Positions 9,807 to 20,053 are shown, counted from the first letter of the stretch. The stretch: DNA of 33,705 nucleotides from Gammaproteobacteria bacterium (GCA_030066245.1 JASJBY010000021.1:1-33705), one strand, 5' to 3'. The notes: generated by a model not told the origin, from the letters alone. Made by a program: numbers and translations.

Positions 9807-10709
9807 TCAGGTGTTCGACACCAGCAGGTGGGCGGCTTCCGCGAACTGCAGCCCCGCTTCGCCGATGATCGCTTCCTGGTCCAGATCCTCGGGAGCCAGG
9901 GATGTGGCTTCCCAGGCGTGGGGACTGATTTCCGCCTCCACGGACGGCTCCTCGAACAGGGCGCCGATCTCCGAGCGGTTGGCGAACACCTCGGCCATGT
10001 GCACCAGAGAGGCCTCCAGCGCATGCTCTCCGGCTGCGCCCGGATCGTGGTGATAGCGCACGGCGCCCACCAGGGAATCGGGCAGCATCCAGCGGGCCAG
10101 AAGCAGGGCACCGAGCTCGGCGTGGCCGAAGCCCAAGGCCTGCTCTTCGGCTTTGCAGAGGACCCGCTCATCGCCCTTTGCCACCATCAGCAGATCCTTT
10201 GCCAGCCCCGGCACCTGCTTGTAGAGAATCAGACTGCCGATGTCATGGAGTAGACCGGCGACGAACAGGCGTTCCGGGTGCAGCACGCCGCAGCGCTTGC
10301 CGAGCAGCCTGGCAATCAGGCCGCAGTAGATGCTGTGACGCCAGAAGCTGTCCATGTTGACCAGCACGCTGGGGACACCGCTGAAGGACTTGACTGCCGA
10401 CACCGCAACCACGAGGTTGTAGAGTTCCCGATCACCGATGATGGTGATGGCCCGTGACACCGTGTCGATGCGGCGCACGAACCCGTAGAAGGCGCTGTTG
10501 ACCAGCCGCAGCAAACGGGCCGTCAGACTGGGATCCCGGGCGACCACCTCGCCGAGTGAGCGGGCTGAAGCCGCCGGCGAGTGAAGCAGTTCGGTAAGCC
10601 GGATGCAGACATCCGGCAGGGACACCAGGCCGGAAATCTTGTCGACCCACTGGGCCGCCAGAGCATTCTGGGGACGCTGCAGCGACTCGGCGACGGCCGG
10701 GCTGGTCAT
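9807..10709 (-). CDS. HDOD domain protein (300 aa)
   Basis: LPSLPDVCIRL-like LVSLPDVCIRLTELL, ARDPSLTARLLRLVNSAFYG, ISRAITIIG-like VSRAITIIGDREL, LFVAGLLHDIGSLIL, GHAELGALLLARWMLPDSLVGAVRYHHDP. Confidence 0.9.
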   Translation of the reverse strand: MTSPAVAESLQRPQNALAAQWVDKISGLVSLPDVCIRLTELLHSPAASARSLGEVVARDPSLTARLLRLVNSAFYGFVRRIDTVSRAITIIGDRELYNLVVAVSAVKSFSGVPSVLVNMDSFWRHSIYCGLIARLLGKRCGVLHPERLFVAGLLHDIGSLILYKQVPGLAKDLLMVAKGDERVLCKAEEQALGFGHAELGALLLARWMLPDSLVGAVRYHHDPGAAGEHALEASLVHMAEVFANRSEIGALFEEPSVEAEISPHAWEATSLAPEDLDQEAIIGEAGLQFAEAAHLLVSNT

Positions 10710-10724
10710 GCTGGCATCTCCCGC

Positions 10725-13136
10725 TCAGGCCGAAGCGGGAAGAGCGCCGTCCTGCCGGCCTTTGAGACCGTCCATGAGGCTGCTCACCGCCCGGTCGAAC
10801 AGGGGCACGCGCTTGATGATGTTGGCGCTGCGGCGCCGGAACTCGGCCGCCAGCCCCGCGGGGGTCCGCTCGCCCGCCTTGATGCCCTTGCAGTCGGTGA
10901 ATAGATACATCCCCGTTGCCGAGCTGACCCAGGTTAATCGCGCCCGGTAGGCAGCACCATCGTCGCTGGAGAACTCTATCCAGGTGCCGAGCTGTAGGCC
11001 CTGCGCCAGCTCCAGATACTCGTCGGCGTCCTCGGGGGCAGCCTCGGCCGGACCGATGTCTTCGAGGGTGATTTCCTCGACCGCCATGTCGTCAGCATCG
11101 GCGCCGTTCTCCTGACTCCCGTAGCGCAGCTTGTCTGCGAAAGGCTCGCCGGGAGCGGACGTGATGCCTTCCGGTGCAGGCGCCTGCTCGGGCTCGGCAT
11201 CGTTGGCGGCGCTGCTGGCCACCGGCACCGGCGAAGGTGCCACGCCGGCCGCGGGCCTGCTGTCGCTGCGGCTCACAGCGCCGGCATGCAGGGTCGCCAG
11301 CTCGGCGAGAAACGTGGCGCGCTCATTGGCGTCCACCGAGATGATTTCCATACCCGCCTTGAGATCCCGCAACAGTCCCGGAAGGAGCTGCACCAGCTGC
11401 GCTCGTTCCTCCGGGGCGGATTTAGGCTGCACGCTCCAGACCAGCCTGTCCATCAGCTTCAGAGCGCTCTGCCACTGTCCCCCGGCTTCGCCCTGCGCCA
11501 TGTGCGCCACGGTCAGGAAATCAGCCCAGTGCTGCCTGAGAAAACCCCTCACCGCCGGCGGCATGTCCGTGCTGGAGGTCCTGCAGGCAACTTCCTGCCG
11601 CGCAAGTTTCTTGGCCTGCTCCAGCTGCTCCTTGCCCTGGATGACCTTGACCGAATCCTTGGCCCGCTCTTCGGCCTCGTGCTCCGCCTCGGTTCGGAAC
11701 AGCTCGAACTCCGTCAGCAGCTCGGCAAACAGGCCCACGTCGTCCTCGAAGTCACCCAGCACCCGATGCACCACGGCCTCTGCCTTGCCATAGACAGGAT
11801 TGTTGGCCTGGTCGGCGTCGGTCCAGCCGACGGCCGCGTCGGCCAGGGCGTTCACCAGGCGGCGGGCGGGATGCGTCCGTTTGGAGAAAACCGAGCGATC
11901 GAGCATGGCCACCTTGAGAATGGGGATCTGCAGCCGGCCGATCAGCGCCTTCATGAAATCCGGGATCTCCCGGTCTTCCAGGACAAAGTCGAACAGCATG
12001 GCGACGATGTCCACGGTCAGATCATCGATGCGGCCGCCGCCCTCGCCGATCGGGGCGTTCTTGAGTTGGTGAAGCACGTTCACGCCGCCGCTCGCCAGCT
12101 GCGCCGCATCCAGGACCACGCTCGCCCCCGGCACCTGTTCCACGTCACCGCGCTGCAGTCGCGTCAGCTGCTGAAGCGTGCCCAGCGCCACGGGCGTCCC
12201 CGTGACCGGAGCGGCGGCAGTCGCCGGGGAACTGGGGGAAACCAGCTGGTGCAGAGCGGCCAGGACGCTGTCGCCTGCCCCGGCCGTTGTATGCGCCGGC
12301 ACGGCCCCGGACACGGCGGCCTCAGGCACGACACCCGGGGGCACGACACCCGGGGGCACAACACCATGGGGGACGGCGGTTTGTGGAGACGGTGCTGTCG
12401 AAGCGGCCGGCCGGGTCGGGCGCGCCTGGGGAATCTTCGGCAGCACATCGTTATCGACGAGATAACGGTTCAGGTCGGTGTAGAGCTGAGGTAGCAGGAC
12501 AGCCGCATACTTGTCGAACAGCTTCAGCAAGATCAGCTTGATCTGAATATCGGAACCCAACTGGTCACACGCCTCGCGGAAAACGCCACAGATCGCCTCG
12601 GGAGCGAGCGGGTTCTCCTCCGGTTTCAGCTCCGAGTCACCGAGCAGCAAACCCATGCGCAGATCGAAGGCCGACAGGTCCAGCTCGCAGAGTTCCCTTA
12701 CCTTGGACACCATGCCGTTGACGGCCAGGGTTGCCTCCAGATCGTCGTCCTCGACCAGGCCCAGGGTCGGCACGGCATCGTCCAGAGCAACACCGTCAGC
12801 ACTGGCCCGGCGCTCGCCCCGAACCGCATGGTTGTACTGCTCCACCAGAAGGGTGGCGAACTCCGTCTCGATGTTGCCACGGCGGATACGCACCTCACGC
12901 ATGGCATCGAAGTAGAGTGTCTGAATGGCGTTGTTCTCCGCCTTGTCAGCCAGCTCGAACAGGGTGTCATCCACCTTGTTCATCACACCGGATACGGCAG
13001 CCGACAGCCGTTCCATGGCGGACGCCCGGCATTTGTGCAGCATACGGCTGGCTTCAGTTGGGCTTACGCCGTTTCGGGATCGACCGAAGACGTCCATGTT
13101 GACGAGGTTCGCGGGTGCTGCGTGCTTCATGACCAT
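10725..13136 (-). CDS. DUF1631 family protein (about 800 aa; start uncertain, 13130/13136 or further upstream)
   Basis: Architecture and motifs recalled for DUF1631 proteins: SRNGVSPTEASRMLHKCRASAMERL..., ...LGTWIEFSSDDGAAYRARLTWVSSATGMYLFTDCKGIKAGERT at the C-terminus. Lies 15 nt upstream of the HDOD gene on the same strand. Confidence 0.75.
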   Translation of the reverse strand: MVMKHAAPANLVNMDVFGRSRNGVSPTEASRMLHKCRASAMERLSAAVSGVMNKVDDTLFELADKAENNAIQTLYFDAMREVRIRRGNIETEFATLLVEQYNHAVRGERRASADGVALDDAVPTLGLVEDDDLEATLAVNGMVSKVRELCELDLSAFDLRMGLLLGDSELKPEENPLAPEAICGVFREACDQLGSDIQIKLILLKLFDKYAAVLLPQLYTDLNRYLVDNDVLPKIPQARPTRPAASTAPSPQTAVPHGVVPPGVVPPGVVPEAAVSGAVPAHTTAGAGDSVLAALHQLVSPSSPATAAAPVTGTPVALGTLQQLTRLQRGDVEQVPGASVVLDAAQLASGGVNVLHQLKNAPIGEGGGRIDDLTVDIVAMLFDFVLEDREIPDFMKALIGRLQIPILKVAMLDRSVFSKRTHPARRLVNALADAAVGWTDADQANNPVYGKAEAVVHRVLGDFEDDVGLFAELLTEFELFRTEAEHEAEERAKDSVKVIQGKEQLEQAKKLARQEVACRTSSTDMPPAVRGFLRQHWADFLTVAHMAQGEAGGQWQSALKLMDRLVWSVQPKSAPEERAQLVQLLPGLLRDLKAGMEIISVDANERATFLAELATLHAGAVSRSDSRPAAGVAPSPVPVASSAANDAEPEQAPAPEGITSAPGEPFADKLRYGSQENGADADDMAVEEITLEDIGPAEAAPEDADEYLELAQGLQLGTWIEFSSDDGAAYRARLTWVSSATGMYLFTDCKGIKAGERTPAGLAAEFRRRSANIIKRVPLFDRAVSSLMDGLKGRQDGALPASA
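12327..12371. repeat. 15-bp tandem repeat (3 copies, last degenerate) coding PPGVV in the DUF1631 protein linker
   Basis: CACGACACCCGGGGG CACGACACCCGGGGG CACAACACCATGGGG; protein PHGVVPPGVVPPGVVPEA. Confidence 0.8.
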
Positions 13137-13381
13137 GTGCTTCGCTGGGGAGGATTGAGGCAGGAACTCCCTGTAATCTGGAGTCGGCACATACAAATTT
13201 TGTGCCGCAATCGACAGTTTTGCCCTAAGGCACTGAAGCTGTTCGCTGGCAGCAGAATCAGTAAGGGAACGATGGGACCCGGCCACCCCTCTTTTCTGAC
13301 AATGGACTTCACGCCGGCGTAAACGGGGTTGACGCCGGCTCCAGTCGCCAGCCAGGAGGGCGGCGTGACAAACTACCCCGC

Positions 13382-14095
13382 TTACCGATGCCGCTCGGGG
13401 ACCTCTGAACCGGCCGAAGCCGGCTCGGCAAGTCTCATCAGGACCCGCCCGAAGCTAAACACCACGAGCCGCCGGGCGGCGAGCCGCAGGATTTGGGAGA
13501 AGCGGCTGGAGCCGCGGCGGGTGCTGCCGTGGGACAGCGTCACGCGCTCGGGCAGGGGAAACTCAGCCACAATGACCCGCCCACGACTCTCGAAGCAGGC
13601 CCCTCCGAAGGCCTCGGTGATCATGTGACGAATACGGTTGTTGCTGGCCAGCACCTCGCAGCGGAAACGCTTCACGCCCCGTTCCAGGGCCGCAACTACC
13701 AGTCGCTCCAGCAGCAGCCGCCCGATGCCGCGATTCTGCATCTCGTCGATCACCGCCACGGCCGCCTCGGCCACCGCCGGTTCGCCCGTCAACCGCACAT
13801 AGCGGGCGATGCCCAGTCCTACCTGCTCCTGGCGCCGCCGGCCGATGCCCACCGCACCCACCGCGAAATGCTGCACGCCGTCGACCTCGGTAAGGTAGCG
13901 CAGCTCCGCGTCACTGAAATGCGCTTTGGGACCAAAGAAGCGACCCCGCTGGGATTCCGCCGACAGCCGCCCCAGCCCCTCCCGAAGCCGCTGCTTGTCC
14001 GTCGGCCGAACCGCCCGCAGACGGACGCGCGTCCCGTCCCGCAGCCTGAGGTCTTCCTGGTAGGACGCGCCGATGGAGTACCCATTCGCTTTCAT
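13382..14095 (-). CDS. GNAT family N-acetyltransferase
   Basis: RDGTRVRLRAVRPTDKQRLREGLGRLSAESQRGRFF, AEAAVAVIDEMQNRGIGRLLLERLVVAALERGVKRFRCEVLASN. Start assigned to MKANG (14095); the track start at 14110 lies in repeat sequence. Confidence 0.88.
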   Translation of the reverse strand: MKANGYSIGASYQEDLRLRDGTRVRLRAVRPTDKQRLREGLGRLSAESQRGRFFGPKAHFSDAELRYLTEVDGVQHFAVGAVGIGRRRQEQVGLGIARYVRLTGEPAVAEAAVAVIDEMQNRGIGRLLLERLVVAALERGVKRFRCEVLASNNRIRHMITEAFGGACFESRGRVIVAEFPLPERVTLSHGSTRRGSSRFSQILRLAARRLVVFSFGRVLMRLAEPASAGSEVPERHR

Positions 14096-14154
14096 TTCAC
14101 TATTCACCACTCACTACTCACTATTCGCTGCTAACTACTCACATTCCCCTCCCC
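14096..14154. repeat. Degenerate TCACTATTCAC/TCACTACTCAC-type short tandem repeat
   Basis: ttcactattcaccactcactactcactattcgctgctaactactcac immediately upstream (minus sense) of the GNAT start. Shares the 11-mer GTGAATAGTGA (opposite strand) with 27977-28032. Confidence 0.6.
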
Positions 14155-14190
14155 AACGCTTACCGCTTCCGCGGTGGTTCTTTATACTGA

Positions 14191-15606
<1,416 letters not shown>

Positions 15607-15777
15607 GTGCATGGCGCCGCCCCCGCTGGTGATGGCAACACGGAGCCTGCGCATCTCCCTCGGATCGGCCGGCATGCTTCGCCAGGTACCAACGCCGCGG
15701 GGCCCTCACGCTGTGGCTCCTGCCGGGTTTGGCGCATACCCGTGTCCATTTCAGGCGCAACTGGGGCTGGGTCGCGG

Positions 15778-16935
15778 ATGTTGACGGGTGAGCTGTCCGC
15801 CGCCGACTTTCTCCACGAATGCTGGCAAAAGCAGCCACTCCTGATACGCCAGGCTCTGCCCGGATTCCACAGCCCAATCTCCCCCGAGGACCTGTTCGCC
15901 CTGGCCTGCGAAGAAAACGTGGAGTCTCGCCTCATCCTGGAGACCGGCGGGCCCCAGCCCTGGGAACTGCGCCACGGTCCGTTCCTGCCGCAAGCCTTGC
16001 ATGCGCTGCCGGATACCCACTGGACGCTGCTCCTGCAGGAAATGAACAAGCATCTTCCAGAGGCGGCCGGGCTCGTCACCCGCTTCGACTTCATCCCCCA
16101 TTGGCGCGTGGACGATATCATGGTCAGCATCTCGCCGTGCCACGGATCGGTGGGGCCGCACGTGGACAGCTACGATGTGTTTCTCCTCCAGGTGCGGGGA
16201 CGCAAACGCTGGCGGATTGCCGCAGGCGATGCCCGCAAACAGGCCCTGCTGCCCAATCTGGAGCTACGCATCCTGAAGGAGTTCACACCGGACCGGGAGT
16301 GGGTGCTCGACCCCGGCGACATGCTCTACCTGCCGCCCGGTGTCGCCCACCACGGGGTTGCCCTGGAGGAGTGCGAGACCTGGTCAGTGGGATTCCGGGC
16401 ACCCAGTCATGCCGATATGCTCGGCGCCATGGCCGATCTGGCCACCGAGACCCTGGACCCGGATGACCGCTATCGAGATCCGGCTTTCGGCCCCCCGGCC
16501 CACCCCGCCGAGATTTCCCCGGAAGTGCTCGCCCATGTGCAGCAACAGATGCTCGCTTTGACAAGCAGCGCCGATCCGGCAAGCTGGTTCGGTCGACTGG
16601 TCACGGAGAACCGCTCCGGACTGGGTCCCGAGCCGCCCACACCCTCCGTCAGCCCGGCGCAGTTCCGCAGCCTTTTCCAGGCGGCGGGCTCACTGGTGCG
16701 GGATCCCAGCGCACGCTTCGCCTACGTGCGCAGACCAGCGGGCGCGGCGACCCTGTTCGCCGACGGCGAGGCGTATCGTCTGGACGATCAAGGCGGTTTT
16801 GCCGCCCCCCTGATCGCGGAGCGCCCGGACCTGCCCTGGTCCCACGTGGAGCCCGCACTGGACAACCACAGTCTGCTGGACACGCTGACCGAGCTCTACA
16901 ACCTGGGGTGCCTGCAGCTTGGCGAGCGCTCCTGA
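15778..16935 (+). CDS. roxA: Cupin-domain ribosomal oxygenase (RoxA/YcfD-like, L16 arginine hydroxylase family)
   Basis: HECWQKQPLLIRQALPGFHSPISPEDLFALACEENVESRL, WRVDDIMVSISPCHGSVGPHVDSYDVFLLQVRGRKRWRI (HxD), LDPGDMLYLPPGVAHHGVAL, SVGFRAPS. Located near purB, as in enterobacteria. ATG at 15778 preferred over the upstream GTG at 15607. Confidence 0.9.
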   Translation: MLTGELSAADFLHECWQKQPLLIRQALPGFHSPISPEDLFALACEENVESRLILETGGPQPWELRHGPFLPQALHALPDTHWTLLLQEMNKHLPEAAGLVTRFDFIPHWRVDDIMVSISPCHGSVGPHVDSYDVFLLQVRGRKRWRIAAGDARKQALLPNLELRILKEFTPDREWVLDPGDMLYLPPGVAHHGVALEECETWSVGFRAPSHADMLGAMADLATETLDPDDRYRDPAFGPPAHPAEISPEVLAHVQQQMLALTSSADPASWFGRLVTENRSGLGPEPPTPSVSPAQFRSLFQAAGSLVRDPSARFAYVRRPAGAATLFADGEAYRLDDQGGFAAPLIAERPDLPWSHVEPALDNHSLLDTLTELYNLGCLQLGERS

Positions 16936-17386
16936 AGCCACGGAGGTCAGACGCGCTCGCTGGCCGGACGAAGCGCCACAGATCCGCCGAATCCGGGAGG
17001 CCGTCTTCGTGCGGGAGCAGTCCGTGCCCCTCGAACTGGAATGGGACGGCAATGATCCCCACTACGTCCAGGTGCTCGCATGGGACGCGGACGGAGAAGC
17101 CATCGGCACGGCCCGCATGAGTCCTTCCGGTCACATTGGCCGCATGGCCGTCGTGGCGCACCGGCGAGAGTGCGGCGTCGGCAGCGCCCTGTTGCAGGCG
17201 CTGCTGTCGATTGCCCGCCAGGAAGGCCTGACCTCGGTGCATCTGAACGCCCAGACCGAGGCGGTCGGGTTCTACGCCCGCCACGGCTTTCAGGCCTACG
17301 GGGAGGTGTTTCTCGATGCCGGAATCCCCCACCGCCGCATGCACCGGTCGCTGGCTCCTTCCACTTTCGGTCCGGCCGGCGACTAG
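16919..17386 (+). CDS. GNAT family N-acetyltransferase
   Basis: IRRIREAVFVREQSVPLELEWDGND, IGRMAVVAHRRECGVGSALLQALLSIARQEG, NAQTEAVGFYARHGFQAYGEVFLDAGIPHRRM. TTG start overlaps the roxA end by 17 nt. Confidence 0.9.
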   Translation: MASAPEATEVRRARWPDEAPQIRRIREAVFVREQSVPLELEWDGNDPHYVQVLAWDADGEAIGTARMSPSGHIGRMAVVAHRRECGVGSALLQALLSIARQEGLTSVHLNAQTEAVGFYARHGFQAYGEVFLDAGIPHRRMHRSLAPSTFGPAGD

Positions 17387-17506
17387 CCGCCGCCAATACC
17401 GGCGCCCCTAGCTATCGGAAGCGTGCCGCACCGGCGTCGCCGCCGGCTAAAGGGTCTCGGCGCATCCGCGATAAATAAGGACAGGTACCGGAGGATACGA
17501 CCCGCG

Positions 17507-18019
17507 ATGTCAGGATTGGACCACAGGGTGCTGGGCTCAGCCTCCGGAAAAATGGAGCTGTCCACCAGCGCGGAGAATCGCGAGATCGCTCTCGCTCTCG
17601 CCGGCCAGGCCACCCTCAGCGTGGACATCGTGAGCCGGCATCTGGACCCTCCCGTCTATGACCAGGTGTTGTTCATCGAAGCCGTCAAGCGGATGGTGCT
17701 CGAGCACCGCATGGCACGGGTGCGCATGCTGGTGCGCGACATCCAGCCGATTCTGAGCAGCGGGCACCGACTCGCCCACCTGGCCGCGCGGCTGAGCACG
17801 TTTCTGGAGATCAGGGTGCCGGCTGAGCAGCACAAAGACTTCAACCAGGCCCTGATGATCGTCGATGGCACGGGCTACATCCATCGAGAGCTGGCGGACC
17901 GCTACGAAGCCGTCGCGGACTTCGCCGACCGCGGCCGCGCCAGCGATCTGCAGCGAAAGTTCGAAGAAATGTGGGCCATCGCCACACAGGATCCCAATTT
18001 GAGGCAGATGAGAATATGA
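17507..18019 (+). CDS. Conserved protein of unknown function (170 aa) in an operon with GNAT and a secretin-like gene
   Basis: ORF overlaps the next gene by ATGA at 18016-18019. ENREIALALAGQATLSVDIVSRHLDPPVYDQVLFIEAVKRMVLEHRMARVRMLVRD; a possible PLD-like fold is inference only. Confidence 0.75.
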   Translation: MSGLDHRVLGSASGKMELSTSAENREIALALAGQATLSVDIVSRHLDPPVYDQVLFIEAVKRMVLEHRMARVRMLVRDIQPILSSGHRLAHLAARLSTFLEIRVPAEQHKDFNQALMIVDGTGYIHRELADRYEAVADFADRGRASDLQRKFEEMWAIATQDPNLRQMRI

Positions 18020-18882
18020 GATACGTGTCCCGAGTGCTCCTTATGCTGCTGACCCTGCTGGCGGCTGCTCCGGTCGCTGCCCAGACGCTGGTCACCGAGG
18101 TCATTCCCCTGGGCTATCGCACCCTGGAGGAAATCATCCCGGCGATTCAACCGCTGGTGCCGCCGCCGGGCAGTGTCACCGGCATGAACAACCAGCTCGT
18201 GGTGCGCACAACCCCGGATAACCTGCAGGCCATCAAGGACGTGCTCTCCAAGCTCGACCATGCGCCGCGCCGGCTGCTGATAAGCGTCAGGCAGGGACGC
18301 TGGGAGGATATGCGCCTATACCTGGCGGAAGCCACGGGCAGCTATCAGAAGAAAGACGTCAGGGTCACGGCGGACGAGTCGGTCCGGCCCGGGCGGGGGC
18401 TGAACGTATCGGTGGAGGGCGACGACAACCGGCGCCTCAACGGCCGGGTTTTCAGCAACCGAAGCCAGGACAACGAGGTGGGGATGCAGCGCATCCAGAC
18501 CGTGGAAGGTCGGGAGGCTTTCATACAAACGGGCCGCTCCGTTCCCGTCGCCGACCAGTACTACGGTGGCTGGCGGGGTCGTGGCGGTTCCGTGCGCTAC
18601 AAGGACGTCAACACCGGGTTCCTCGTCCTGCCCAGAATCACCGGCGACCGAGTCACCCTGGAGATCAACCCGCAACGGGCACGGGAGAGCCGGCGCGATG
18701 GCGGCAAGTTCGATATCCAGGGCGCCAACACGGTGGTCTCCGCCCGCCTCGGGGAATGGGTGATGGTCGGGGGTTCAGAAGAGGATCCGACCGCTTCAGG
18801 ACGCGGAACCGTGTTCTCCACGCGGCGCGATTCCAACGTGAACAACGTCATCCTGCTCAGGGTGACCGAGCTGCCCCGCTAG
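18016..18882 (+). CDS. Short secretin-like / secretin N-domain protein (288 aa, signal peptide)
   Basis: Signal peptide MRYVSRVLLMLLTLLAAAPVAAQ. NolW/N1-type VTEVIPLGYRTLEEIIPAIQPLVPPPGSVTGMNNQLVVRTTPDNLQAIKDVLSKLD; later FIQTGRSVPVAD and GFLVLPRITGDRVTLEINPQ resemble secretin core strands. Confidence 0.78.
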   Translation: MRYVSRVLLMLLTLLAAAPVAAQTLVTEVIPLGYRTLEEIIPAIQPLVPPPGSVTGMNNQLVVRTTPDNLQAIKDVLSKLDHAPRRLLISVRQGRWEDMRLYLAEATGSYQKKDVRVTADESVRPGRGLNVSVEGDDNRRLNGRVFSNRSQDNEVGMQRIQTVEGREAFIQTGRSVPVADQYYGGWRGRGGSVRYKDVNTGFLVLPRITGDRVTLEINPQRARESRRDGGKFDIQGANTVVSARLGEWVMVGGSEEDPTASGRGTVFSTRRDSNVNNVILLRVTELPR

Positions 18883-18978
18883 AGAGTTGTTCGGAAAGCT
18901 CGATCACAAACGGCGATACCGCTGATGTGAGACCCGGCCGGGGCCTTGGCTCCGCTAAATCTCGCCAGGCCTTGCGGC

Positions 18979-19068
18979 GCGGTGCATTCCTGCACCGCTG
19001 GCAAGTCCGGGGCACGCCATCCATGGCGTGCCGGCTCGGCGGAACGGCCATTCACCGGATGTCCGTTC
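18979..19068. repeat. Cluster of three inverted repeats / hairpins in a non-coding gap
   Basis: GCGGTGCA-TTCC-TGCACCGC (18979-18998), GGCACGCCA-TCCA-TGGCGTGCC (19011-19032), GAACGG...CCGTTC (19042-19068). Confidence 0.75.
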
Positions 19069-19206
19069 GGACCCGCCTCTCCCGTAGCCTGGCGAGAAGC
19101 GGAGATGCCGAGCTTAAGCTCTCCCTGCGCCGCTCGCCATCTACGCCGCTACGCCAACACCCCGACCGGGTCAGGCCGTAGCGTATTGCAGGTCAGCTAT
19201 CTAGGG

Positions 19207-19599
19207 TTACTTGACGCCGTAGCTGGCACCGTCCAGGAGAAACTTGCGGGCCTTCGCCCTCTCCAGTACGTCCTTGCGGTTGCGCAGCAGCAGCTGCAGC
19301 ATCCGGGCCTGGTCGGTCTCCGGCTCTTCGTCGCCCTCCAGCGCCTCCAGGCGTTTCTCTAACTCGGCGATTTCCGCCTGAAGCTGCGCGACGACAGCGC
19401 TCGGCGAAGACCCGGCAGCAGTGCCGGGGGACGCCGAGACCGGCTCATCCCGGCGTTGCCCTGCATCCCGGTCGCGCCGCCTCAGCATGCCCAGCAGACG
19501 CGACAAACCGTTACCGGCGTCCGACTCCTTCGCAGGGCGCTCGGCGCCCTGCTCCGACGCCCCGCTCACCTGGTCCTTGTCTGACAACCCTTGCGTCAT
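19207..19599 (-). CDS. Hypothetical protein with coiled-coil segment (130 aa)
   Basis: ORF MTQGLSDKDQVSG...VVAQLQAEIAELEKRLEALEGDEEPETDQARMLQLLLRNRKDVLERAKARKFLLDG; no recognised domain. Confidence 0.65.
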   Translation of the reverse strand: MTQGLSDKDQVSGASEQGAERPAKESDAGNGLSRLLGMLRRRDRDAGQRRDEPVSASPGTAAGSSPSAVVAQLQAEIAELEKRLEALEGDEEPETDQARMLQLLLRNRKDVLERAKARKFLLDGASYGVK

Positions 19600-19801
19600 A
19601 ACCAGTCCTTCCCGTTGCACCACAGCGAGTCAAGCCAGAACTATATGAGCAGCGAGCATCCTGTGGCAAGACCATCCGGCCGAAGCGGAGCGCGACGGGT
19701 GAGTCGAGTGATGACGTCCGAGGGCCGGAGCGGGAAGTGTAAGAAAAAGAAATACCGCAGGACGACCACGGGCTCGGCTGAGCCACGGCTCTCGAGGCCA
19801 G

Positions 19802-20053
19802 CTATGGGTCAATCGATTGGGGAATCAACAGGAACGCGTAGCGGTCGCCACGCTCGGGGTCGATGTAGACGTGATCGCACTGGCTGCGCAGCCGCTCGAT
19901 GTCATCCGGGGTCTCGACCGCGGTGCCCTCGAAGGCCGCCGACGAGTCCAGCCGGGTTACGTACATACCCACCGTCAGGTCCCGGGTCCTGATCTGTATC
20001 TCGCGGGCGCGCCCCGCCTCGCCAGACATCCGCTTGAGGTTTGGAGCGTTCAT
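19802..20053 (-). CDS. Standalone DUF3391-like domain protein (83 aa)
   Basis: EIQIRTRDLTVGMYVTRLDSSAAFEGTAVETPDDIERLRSQCDHVYIDPERG resembles the N-terminal DUF3391 region of HD-GYP proteins; no HD-GYP follows. Confidence 0.65.
   Translation of the reverse strand: MNAPNLKRMSGEAGRAREIQIRTRDLTVGMYVTRLDSSAAFEGTAVETPDDIERLRSQCDHVYIDPERGDRYAFLLIPQSIDP

Noticed and set aside
9596-9868. Small plus ORF (MLYGLQDATIDEAVHRLIARIGKADPSVDPEAVYRLVHERN...) after the RND gene
   Set aside because: The first ~50 residues look plausible, but the rest degenerates into Arg/Gly-rich sequence overlapping the HDOD gene; not supportable as a gene without homologs.
11286-12494. 402-aa plus-strand ORF antisense to the DUF1631 gene
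   Set aside because: Biased composition (HRRRH/GQ-rich) and no recognisable motifs; minus strand is the coding one.
15607-15777. Upstream extension of roxA to the GTG at 15607
   Set aside because: Homology to YcfD/RoxA begins at MLTGELSAADFLHECWQKQ; the extension looks non-coding.
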